Shown piece by piece: positions 1 through 6,362 of a stretch of DNA of 9,310 nt. Within the stretch, counting starts at the first letter, position 1, and each line of letters begins with the position of its first letter. The translations under genes were made by a program, and so were the position numbers. Source of the DNA: Pseudomonadota bacterium (GTDB lineage: Bacteria; Desulfobacterota; Desulfovibrionia; Desulfovibrionales; Desulfovibrionaceae); NCBI GenBank assembly GCA_023435825.1, contig JAEZMB010000091.1, positions 1-9,310 on the forward strand, read 5' to 3'. Under the pieces are notes generated by a model that worked only from the letters and a program-made list of their open reading frames with translations, was not told the origin of the DNA and ran no database searches.

Positions 1-866
1 TCGCTGCCAGGGGGAATAATGCCAGCTGCAATGACGGCCGCCTTCAGCAGCCCCAAATAATCTTTGGCAAAGTCAAAGACTTCGGCCAGCGTGGTGATCT
101 CGGCACTGGCACCTAGATCCACACTGACCAGGCGCAGGATTGGCTGATCGATAATACGAAAATAGCTTTCAATGGGTGGCTTGGGTTGGGCCGGTCCACT
201 GCCATCGCGCACGCCCAGGTCAATCGACACGTTGAGTACGCGTGCCCCTTCTGGGAAATCCATGCCCAGAAAGAAAATATCACTCCACCCGCTATGGGTC
301 AGATCCATACGGACCGGTGTTGATTCGCGTAGCACTGGGAAAAGTGCTTTCTGGTCGGCCCCCTGGCCTACACGCTCATAGAGCAGCGGCGTGACGCGCA
401 ACGGGTGATCGGCGGGATGGCCAATGCGGAACATCCACTGGTTGCCGCGCACCGACCGCACACTGTGCCGCACTTGATCTGCCAATGTCTGAAAGGCCAG
501 CCGGTGATAGGCACTGGCCAGGGCGCTGGCAATGCCATCGCTAGGCCCATGCTGTGCTTGATCGGCTAAGAAGATATCGATGGCCTCTTCAAAGCGCCGT
601 CTGAGTAAATTCGTGTAGCCATCAAAAGGGATCAACCCTTCCTGGTGGATGCCCGGCTTGGTAGGGAGATGAAAGCGATAGATGGCATAGAGAAAAAAGA
701 GGGCCCGCACGCGTTCATAGAGATTCTGGCTGGTGCGACGAAAGTGATCCAACGCGTCACACTCCTGGCGCAACGTTTCCAGCGTGGCCGCCCGGCAAAA
801 GCCCTCCAGGGAGCGGTTACGTTGCGCCGGATCGCTGGCCATAATGATGTTGACTAATTCGCTCAT
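1..866 (-). CDS. Conserved-looking hypothetical protein, 3' end beyond the left edge
   Basis: The frame is open without a stop from an ATG at 866 down to base 1, giving 288 codons plus two bases, so the C-terminus is missing. An AAGGAAG ribosome binding site at 877-871, 4 nt from the ATG, supports this start (MSELVNIIMASD...). The product begins with a helical-looking stretch containing FFLYAIYRFHLP around residues 57-68. It continues soluble-looking, with RSVRGNQWMFRIGHP (about 140-154) and a beta-rich-looking LNVSIDLGVRDG (about 214-225). I see no signal peptide and no catalytic motif I can name. It lies 82 nt downstream of, and on the same strand as, an ORF whose end resembles GalU, so a role in nucleotide-sugar or carbohydrate metabolism is possible, but that is inference from context only. 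Sampled lines run at 48-58% G+C, clearly below the right half of the window, and the codons are richer in A/T at third positions. The reading frame is well supported; the function is unknown. Confidence 0.75.
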   Translation of the reverse strand, partial: MSELVNIIMASDPAQRNRSLEGFCRAATLETLRQECDALDHFRRTSQNLYERVRALFFLYAIYRFHLPTKPGIHQEGLIPFDGYTNLLRRRFEEAIDIFLADQAQHGPSDGIASALASAYHRLAFQTLADQVRHSVRSVRGNQWMFRIGHPADHPLRVTPLLYERVGQGADQKALFPVLRESTPVRMDLTHSGWSDIFFLGMDFPEGARVLNVSIDLGVRDGSGPAQPKPPIESYFRIIDQPILRLVSVDLGASAEITTLAEVFDFAKDYLGLLKAAVIAAGIIPPGS

Positions 867-948
867 GTTGCTTCCTTATACAGTTCACCTGCGAGCGTGG
901 CACCAGCTCTCTGATACAAAGTTGGCCACGGCTGCAGGGGATTGTTGA

Positions 949-1416
949 TTAGGCGTGGTTGACACTGAGTTCGCGCTGCGCCAACAACGTCAGCAACTTG
1001 GCCAAGACCTCGTCGTGATCGCGCCCGCTGAGAGCCAGGGCCAGTTGTGCTGTAAGCAACCCATATTTTACGCCGACATCATACCGCGAATCATGTTTTT
1101 CCAGCGCTAAATATTGTTCGCGTGTGGCCAGCTCGGCCAGGGCCGCGGCCAGGGGCGCGTCGGCGGGCAGGTGGGCCAGCCGGCGGCGGGCGGCTTCCTC
1201 GGGCGAACCGGGCGGATTGACGGCTTCTTCGGGCGTGGCCCGGGCGGCGGATTCGTCCGTGGCTTCGATGTCGCGGATGCGCCAGCCACGCAGCCATTTG
1301 AGGTGGCTTTCGGCCAGCACCGTGCCGGCCGGCAGGCGGTAGCGGCCGTCAGGGCTTTCGATCTCGGCGGCCAGCACCATGCCGGCCCGAATGTTTGCGA
1401 AGGGAATGGTGGGCAT
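949..1416 (-). CDS. Chimeric ORF: deltaproteobacterial accessory domain joined to a GalU-like C-terminus
   Basis: This is a 155-codon ORF. The frame is open further upstream, but the ATG at 1416 (MPTIPFANIRAGMVLAAEI...) is preferred because it has an AAGGGA site 6 nt upstream and begins exactly at a familiar module. Residues 1-50 (GMVLAAEI, LPAGTVL, HLKWLRGWRIRDIEA) resemble the small module found in Desulfovibrio proteins, often linked to HD-GYP or HDOD signalling domains. Residues 51-97 are Ala/Pro-rich. From about residue 98 both codon usage and family change. The C-terminal part contains RYDVGVKYGLLTAQLALAL, which matches the conserved end of GalU-type UTP-glucose-1-phosphate uridylyltransferases (YDxGxKxGxLxAxxxxAL), but the whole catalytic Rossmann core expected before it is absent. 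The product therefore cannot be a working uridylyltransferase. It is either a real fusion created by recombination or an artefact of joining two unrelated sequences. Recognition of both halves is from memory of the families, without a search. Confidence 0.6.
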   Translation of the reverse strand: MPTIPFANIRAGMVLAAEIESPDGRYRLPAGTVLAESHLKWLRGWRIRDIEATDESAARATPEEAVNPPGSPEEAARRRLAHLPADAPLAAALAELATREQYLALEKHDSRYDVGVKYGLLTAQLALALSGRDHDEVLAKLLTLLAQRELSVNHA

Positions 1417-1595
1417 GGGCCGTCCCTTGTGCCGGCGGCGGCCGGCGGCGGAAGTGCGCTCCGGGCCGATCCCGGGGAAAGTCAGCCTTTGCCAAGCCTT
1501 ACCAGCGCGGCGTCTTGGCGGCAAGGGGCAGGGGCAGCCCGTTTCGGGGTTCCCCCGTCGGCCTGCTTGGCCTATAAGGGCTGTCCGGAGGCGAT
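1417..1595. other. Divergent intergenic region between the chimeric ORF and the LOG-domain gene
   Basis: This 179-nt gap separates two divergently oriented genes, so promoters for both should lie here. It is GC-rich and no good -35/-10 pair is visible on either strand. A TATAAG at 1573-1578 is the only -10-like hexamer for the plus gene. It lacks a convincing -35 and would start transcription almost on top of the ribosome binding site. I see no strong hairpin, operator or small gene. Confidence 0.5.
1423..1428 (-). promoter_or_regulatory. Ribosome binding site deciding the start at 1416
   Basis: On the minus strand AAGGGA is followed after 6 nt by the ATG at 1416. The alternative upstream ATG at 1524 would add 36 residues that are Arg-rich and unlike the start of the recognised module, so the internal ATG is taken as the true start. 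Confidence 0.55.
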
Positions 1596-3863
1596 ATGAC
1601 CATATCCCCGCTCATTACCGGCGACGGCCAACTCGTGGACATCGGCGACGTGCGTTATAACGACGAGCTTGCCGCGCCCCAGGCCTATGGCGTCATGCGG
1701 TTTTCCCATACCAGCGACGCGCTGCGCGGCCTGGTGCGCGACCTGCGCGACCGGGCGGCCCGCGAAGGCCGGCCGCTCACCGACTTCATGGACGTCAGCG
1801 GCCGCAGCGGCCATTCCCGCATCGGTCTGGACATCCATCTGACCGGCGAAGCGCCGCAAGTGTCCGACGCCGCGCGCACGGTGGAACTGCCCGTGGCCGT
1901 CACGGCCCTCAATGCCGTGCTGGCCGAATCCCTGGCCGATCTGCGCGGGCTTTGCGCCGACGGCGGGGTGGACTTCGGCCGGCTGTTCATCCCGCGCGGC
2001 CCGGCCGTGGGCCGCGAGGCCATCGCCGAGGCCATGGAGCGCGGCTGGCTGCTGTTGCCGCGAAAGCACAGCCTGGCCGAGGACGGCGTGGTGGAGATCG
2101 TGCTGGAAAACCTGCGCTACGTGCTGTCCTCGCGGCTGCTCGGCGTCGGGCGCAATTTTGCCGAGATGGTGGTCAAGGGCAAGCACGGCCTGGGCATTTT
2201 CCAGAGCGTCTCCCCGGGCGGCCTGCCGCCGTTGCTGGCGGCCAAGGAATTCATGGTCGGCGCGGTGCATATCGCCCTGGGGCCTTTCACCGCCTTTCTG
2301 GAGCGCCCCACCAACCGGGCCGGGGTGTTCCATCTGGCCTCGCGGCTTTTGGACGGCATCCGCACCTCGGGCATCGCCACGCCGCGCCAGGTGGAGCTCT
2401 ACAACGGCGGCGAGGAAGCGGCCGAGACCGACGGGCTGGCCGTGCGCTTGCGGCTCTATCCGCCCGACGTGCGGGTGGCCAAGCTGGCCGAGCGGGTGCT
2501 CACCCCGGGCCGCAGCCGCGAGGTGCTGGCTTCCGGCGTCGATTTCGCCGACCTCACCGACGTCTTCACGCCAACCGTCGCCCGCACGCTTTTCGATGAA
2601 GTCACCGTCGATCCGGGCCAGGGCGGCATCTACGGCCGCATCCTCATGCCCGGCAAGATGATCGCCATTCCCTGGGAGCAGGAGGAAGGCGTGTGGCTGC
2701 GGGAATTCCAGTGGCGGCTGGTCTACGAGTACGCCCGGGGCAACGTGCCCGAGGGCGTGTTGACCGGCGAGGAGATTCCCAAGCGGATGCGGCCGTTTCT
2801 CGACGACCTCAAGTACGTGGGCGGCGAGCAGAACCTGTCCAAGGTGTTCGTGTCCGACGCCTTGCCGCCGGCCGACACCTTGCGGGTGCTCAAGCGCAAC
2901 GGCATCGGTGTGGTCGCTTCGCGGGGCATGGGCTGCGAGCCGGGCAAGGCCTGCCGGCTGCCGCATTTCCGCATGGACCAGACCTTGTACGAGGAGCTGG
3001 TGCGCCTGGAAGGCGAGGGCATGCGGTTCTACATGCTGCTGGAGGTGAACGGCCAGGCCCAGGTGCGGGAGTTTTTCCGGGGGCTGTGGGTGACCCATGA
3101 AGGCCGGGAGCGCCTGCCGCGCATCCACACCACCATGGCCATGTTCGGGTCGGCCTGCGACGTGCTGGGACCGGTCTTGACCGAACCCATCGCCGTGTTT
3201 TTGCAAAAGATGCGCGACCATCCGCGCCTGGGCGAGGGCTTTGCCGTGGCCCACGGCTCGGGGCCGGGCGTCATGCGCATCGTGGACGACGCGGCGGCGG
3301 CGCTGGGCATTTTCCGCATGGGCGTGGGCATCGACGCCGAGGAGATCGGCCAGACGCCCAATTTCGCCCCCGAGGCCGTGGCCCAGTTCACCAACCTGGC
3401 CATGAACACCCGGCAGGACATCCTGGACCGGCGGTCGCTGTTCAAGATCTTCAACCTCGGCGGCTTCGGCACGAGCTACGAGGTGAACATGGCGCTGACC
3501 TTTTTAAAGATCGGCCAGTGCCTGCCCGCGCCCTACATCTTCATCGACCCGGTGGGCCTGGGGCGCGGCGGGGAGCCGTTCTGGCGCGAGACCTTGCGCC
3601 AGTTCGAGACCCTGACCAGCGACCTGGCCGGCGGCGGCCAGACCCTTGGCCCCTTGGGGCCGCGTTGGGTGGCCAACTGCTGCCACGAGGTGCGGGCCTA
3701 CGAGGAAGGCTACGCCATCATGGCCGCCTTCGTGGACGACCCGGCCGCCTACTGGCGCGAGCATGGCATCGCCTTTGACCGGGTGCGCTTTGCCCGCGAC
3801 AACCTCAAGAAGGCCGGCGTGCCCATTCCGCCCTACATTGAGGAAGCGCTGGAGGGGGAATAG
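1596..3863 (+). CDS. Large protein with a C-terminal LOG / lysine-decarboxylase-like nucleotide-binding domain
   Basis: The gene has 755 codons, starting at ATG 1596 with GGAGG at 1587-1591 and ending in TAG. The C-terminal third, about residues 512-690, reads as a Rossmann-type LOG fold. It has MAMFGSACD (515-522), AHGSGPGVM (552-560) in place of the usual glycine loop, a double Arg (612-613) where LOG proteins have Met-x-x-Arg-Lys, and LGGFGTSYE (621-629) matching PGGxGTxxE with Leu for the leading Pro. Known LOG enzymes are phosphoribohydrolases of nucleoside 5'-monophosphates and are usually about 180-250 residues, so this protein is far longer. Residues 1-500 match nothing I can name. 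They hold a Gly/Pro-rich region (KHGLGIFQSVSPGG, 196-209) and two cysteines (C447, C453). No signal peptide or membrane segment is apparent, so it is probably cytosolic. The gene is monocistronic, with an intrinsic terminator 36 nt after the stop. Codon use is GC-rich, as in nuoM and nuoN. The enzymatic activity is inferred only from the fold. Confidence 0.85.
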   Translation: MTISPLITGDGQLVDIGDVRYNDELAAPQAYGVMRFSHTSDALRGLVRDLRDRAAREGRPLTDFMDVSGRSGHSRIGLDIHLTGEAPQVSDAARTVELPVAVTALNAVLAESLADLRGLCADGGVDFGRLFIPRGPAVGREAIAEAMERGWLLLPRKHSLAEDGVVEIVLENLRYVLSSRLLGVGRNFAEMVVKGKHGLGIFQSVSPGGLPPLLAAKEFMVGAVHIALGPFTAFLERPTNRAGVFHLASRLLDGIRTSGIATPRQVELYNGGEEAAETDGLAVRLRLYPPDVRVAKLAERVLTPGRSREVLASGVDFADLTDVFTPTVARTLFDEVTVDPGQGGIYGRILMPGKMIAIPWEQEEGVWLREFQWRLVYEYARGNVPEGVLTGEEIPKRMRPFLDDLKYVGGEQNLSKVFVSDALPPADTLRVLKRNGIGVVASRGMGCEPGKACRLPHFRMDQTLYEELVRLEGEGMRFYMLLEVNGQAQVREFFRGLWVTHEGRERLPRIHTTMAMFGSACDVLGPVLTEPIAVFLQKMRDHPRLGEGFAVAHGSGPGVMRIVDDAAAALGIFRMGVGIDAEEIGQTPNFAPEAVAQFTNLAMNTRQDILDRRSLFKIFNLGGFGTSYEVNMALTFLKIGQCLPAPYIFIDPVGLGRGGEPFWRETLRQFETLTSDLAGGGQTLGPLGPRWVANCCHEVRAYEEGYAIMAAFVDDPAAYWREHGIAFDRVRFARDNLKKAGVPIPPYIEEALEGE

Positions 3864-3866
3864 GGA

Positions 3867-3880
3867 TGGGGCGCTTGCCC
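3867..3880 (+). other. Small GC hairpin just after the LOG-domain gene
   Basis: GGGGC and GCCCC are separated by a GCTT tetraloop immediately downstream of the stop codon. There is no T run, so it is not a terminator by itself. It could protect the 3' end or be incidental. Confidence 0.35.
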
Positions 3881-3899
3881 CGGCAAACGGCGTGACGAC

Positions 3900-3931
3900 A
3901 AGGGCCTGCGAGACTATCGCAGGCCCTTTTT
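3900..3931 (+). terminator. Rho-independent terminator of the LOG-domain gene
   Basis: A perfect 12-bp stem (AAGGGCCTGCGA at 3900-3911 pairing with TCGCAGGCCCTT at 3917-3928) encloses the loop GACTA. The T run, at 3927-3931, partly overlaps the stem's 3' arm. It lies 36 nt past the stop at 3863 and 45 nt past the end of the convergent EIIC-EAL gene. On the minus strand the stem is followed by only two T residues, so it would terminate that gene less well. Confidence 0.9.
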
Positions 3932-3976
3932 CGTGGCCGACTTGGGGGGTGTCTTGGGGGGCGGCAAGGTCGGCGT

Positions 3977-6127
3977 CTAGGGCATCCGGCAGACCGGCGT
4001 GGAATGTTCCCGGATGTAGGCCAGACAGGCCTCGCCGTGCAGGGGGCGGCTGAAATGGTAGCCCTGAAAGATGTGAAAGCCCAACGACAGAAATCTGTCG
4101 ACCTGTACCAGGTTCTCGACGCCTTCCACCACGGTGGCGATGTTCAGGCCGCAGCACAAGTCCAACATGCTGCGGGCAATCTGTTCGTTGACGCGGTTTT
4201 CCCAGGCGTCGGTCAGCGAGCGGTCGAGCTTGACCGTGTCCACGGGAAACGCGCGCAGATAGCGCAACGACGCATGGCCCATGCCGAAGTCGTCGATGGC
4301 CACGCGGACGCCCAGGGTCTGCAACTGGGTCAACGAGTCCAGGATTTGCACGTCCGGTTCCAGCATGGACGTTTCCGTGATTTCCAATTCGATTTGTCGG
4401 GGTTTGAGTTCGTGGCTTCGTATGGTGGCAATGACCTCTTCGCCGAAGCGGGGATTGAGAAATTGCTTTGGCGACACGTTCACCGACAACCGCAGCTCCG
4501 GGGCGACAAAGCGGCTCCAGGCCGAGCGCTGTTCGCACGCCTCGGCCAGGACGAAACGGCCGAGCTTGTCGATAAGCCCGGCTTCCTCGGCCAGGGCCAC
4601 GGTGATCAAGGGCGAAATTTCGCCATAAATCGGATGCCGCCAACGCAACAGGGCCTCGACGCCGGCGACACGTCCGCCCAGGCAATCCAACTGTGGCTGG
4701 TATACCAAGTACAACTGGCTTCTGGTTCCCAGGCATTTTTCCAGATCGCTGGCAAGCGCCTTGGACAGCCTGCCGACTTCCCCGGGATGATCCAGGCATC
4801 TGCGCAGATGATGCGACTGTACGGAGGCGACGGTTTGGCAAAGGCTTCGCATGATGCGAATGCTGTTGGCCTTTCTGATGGCGTCGGAGATTCTCACGAA
4901 GTATAAATAGACAAAAACGCCCAGGCCGATATTGATGCATTGCAGCATGACGCCGGCCATGGATTTCGTCGCCAGATAACCGCTGAGGAGCGGCGGGGAT
5001 GTCCAGGTGACGACGGCGACGGTTTTGGGAACAAGGCCGGCCAGGGTGGCGACATAGGCGGTGATGGTCTGCAAAATCGGCACGAGCAGAAAGGGAATGG
5101 CATAGACCGGGTTGAGGACGAGGGGGACGCCGAAAAGCAGCGGTTCGTTGACGTTGAACAAGGAGGGGACGACGGTGAACAGGCAAAGCTTGCGAATTCC
5201 CCGATCCCGGCTCAAGAGCACGGTGGCCAGAATCAGGCTCAAGGTGCTGCCCGAACCGCCGATCCTGGTGAAGGTGTCGATGAAGGTCTTGGTGACGATG
5301 TATTCCGGAACGGCTCCATGGGCGACAGCCGCGACATTGGCCACGCCGTTTGGAATGAGGACAGTCGCTTCGACGCTGTGCAGCAGGTTGGGGCCATGGA
5401 GTCCAAAAAGCCAGAGTAGTTGAGATAATCCGCCGTAGATGAGCCCGATGAGAAGATTGTTGCTGATATTGAAAAACGGCCAGGCGATCATTTTTGCCAG
5501 ACTGTCTTGGAGATCGTCGAAGCCCAGGACGAGGACGAGGCCTTTTATGGCGACAAAAATAAGCACGGTCAGCATCGCCGCCGGCATGACGGTGAAGCCA
5601 TCGCGAACAACGGGATCATAGCCGACCAAATCCAAAGGCAACATGATGCTTCTGCATTGAGAAAGCTTGAGAAAGAGGCCGCTGGCCACGAGGGCTACGG
5701 CCATGGCCAGGAGGAGTCCGCCGTCCATGGAAAAATAATGGCGTGGGAAGGCTGTGTCGCTGGGCGCTAATATGATGAAAAAACAGGAAAGAACAATCAA
5801 GATGGACATGACCGGGCTGATGTGGAGATCTTGGTTGTTCTGATTGACGTACATGGCGCTGACGCCGCTGAGCGCGCAGAGTTGCGCCAATGAAGCGACG
5901 CCGAACGAACTGTTGATGAGAATGTCGCAGAGCTGGAGTCCGATGGGTCCGAGAAGCGCGTCTATGTGCAGCTGCGCGTCCGTGGAGGGGAAATTTCGCA
6001 GCAACAGCGCGATGGAACCCAACATGACCAAGGGCAGAACAAACGTCAGGCTTCGTTTGATGGCCAGGAACAGGGGATGCGCGCTCGCGGCGTCGAGCAG
6101 TTTGCCGGGTTGGATCAATGCCGTCAT
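3977..6127 (-). CDS. PTS EIIC domain fused to an EAL cyclic-di-GMP phosphodiesterase
   Basis: This is a 716-codon gene whose ATG at 6127 has an AGGAAT site 7 nt upstream. Residues 1-415 form a multi-pass membrane domain like the lactose/cellobiose-family EIIC sugar permeases. Family signatures include LLWLFGLHG with H244, RIGGSGSTLSL (288-298) and FNVNEPLLFGVP with E328; His and Glu at these places line the sugar site. A linker of about 50 residues leads to an EAL domain (about 470-705) that hydrolyses c-di-GMP to pGpG. It keeps the signature E491-A492-L493, N550 (SVNVSPKQ), E582 and E585 (LEITET), D612-D613 (IDDFG), K633 (VKLDRS), E668 (VVEGVE) and Q688 (FQGY), so it should be catalytically active. 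No EIIA or EIIB domain is present here or next door, so the EIIC part may act as a membrane sugar sensor rather than a full transporter. Composition is AT-richer than its neighbours in places (26/60 G+C in 5761-5820). Confidence 0.93.
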   Translation of the reverse strand: MTALIQPGKLLDAASAHPLFLAIKRSLTFVLPLVMLGSIALLLRNFPSTDAQLHIDALLGPIGLQLCDILINSSFGVASLAQLCALSGVSAMYVNQNNQDLHISPVMSILIVLSCFFIILAPSDTAFPRHYFSMDGGLLLAMAVALVASGLFLKLSQCRSIMLPLDLVGYDPVVRDGFTVMPAAMLTVLIFVAIKGLVLVLGFDDLQDSLAKMIAWPFFNISNNLLIGLIYGGLSQLLWLFGLHGPNLLHSVEATVLIPNGVANVAAVAHGAVPEYIVTKTFIDTFTRIGGSGSTLSLILATVLLSRDRGIRKLCLFTVVPSLFNVNEPLLFGVPLVLNPVYAIPFLLVPILQTITAYVATLAGLVPKTVAVVTWTSPPLLSGYLATKSMAGVMLQCINIGLGVFVYLYFVRISDAIRKANSIRIMRSLCQTVASVQSHHLRRCLDHPGEVGRLSKALASDLEKCLGTRSQLYLVYQPQLDCLGGRVAGVEALLRWRHPIYGEISPLITVALAEEAGLIDKLGRFVLAEACEQRSAWSRFVAPELRLSVNVSPKQFLNPRFGEEVIATIRSHELKPRQIELEITETSMLEPDVQILDSLTQLQTLGVRVAIDDFGMGHASLRYLRAFPVDTVKLDRSLTDAWENRVNEQIARSMLDLCCGLNIATVVEGVENLVQVDRFLSLGFHIFQGYHFSRPLHGEACLAYIREHSTPVCRMP

Positions 6128-6134
6128 TCAAGAA

Positions 6135-6140
6135 ATTCCT
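6135..6140 (-). promoter_or_regulatory. Ribosome binding site of the EIIC-EAL gene
   Basis: AGGAAT on the minus strand lies 7 nt before the ATG at 6127. This favours that start over other ATGs in the frame. Confidence 0.5.
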
Positions 6141-6263
6141 GGATCAGCCTGGATGCGTGCTGTCCGGGTACGGCGAGACGGAGTATTGCGCGCGCGGTCA
6201 GGTCCGGCCCAAACTCATCTTGCTCATTGTCCTTGCAATCTTATACCTTTGTATAATTAGGAG

Positions 6264-6292
6264 AGCATATAGTTTTTCAGAAGGAATGGCAA
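6264..6292 (-). promoter_or_regulatory. Candidate sigma-70 promoter for the EIIC-EAL gene
   Basis: On the minus strand TTGCCA (6292-6287, five of six matches to TTGACA) is followed by a 17-nt spacer and TATGCT (6269-6264, four of six matches to TATAAT). It sits in an unusually AT-rich pocket between nuoN and the EIIC-EAL gene. The predicted transcript start near 6257 would give a leader of about 130 nt. A second -10-like TATAAG lies slightly downstream but lacks a matching -35. This suggests the gene is expressed separately from the nuo operon, although read-through from nuoN is not excluded because no clear terminator follows nuoN. Confidence 0.45.
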
Positions 6293-6362
6293 TGGTACAG
6301 CTGTCGTTCGCAGTGGGCTGGATTGTATAAGAAAGACAATGAAAGAGGCGTGATGCGCGCGT

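Noticed and set aside
1573..1578. TATAAG as a -10 element for the LOG-domain gene
   Set aside because: There is no acceptable -35 at the right distance (TTCCCC is the best), and the transcript start would fall at the ribosome binding site.
1114..1599. 161-codon plus-strand frame across the junction and divergent intergenic region
   Set aside because: It is Gly-rich and low-complexity, opposite the better-supported minus-strand ORF, and has no identifiable motif.
1572..3254. 560-codon open frame on the minus strand, antisense to the LOG-domain gene
   Set aside because: It is a typical antisense shadow of a GC-rich gene. The translation is rich in His, Gln, Gly and Ala with no recognisable motif, and the plus-strand frame carries a clear domain, ribosome binding site and terminator.
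4004..4906. 300-codon plus-strand frame opposite the EAL domain
   Set aside because: It is antisense to well-supported EAL motifs, with no ribosome binding site or family similarity seen.
3504..5186. 560-codon minus-strand frame spanning the end of the LOG gene and the EAL region
   Set aside because: It overlaps the EAL coding frame with its intact catalytic motifs, crosses the terminator and is low-complexity Arg/Pro/His. It is a frame shadow.
6293..6362. Terminator after nuoN
   Set aside because: Only a weak 3-bp GCG/CGC pairing and no T run were found on the minus strand, so none is called.
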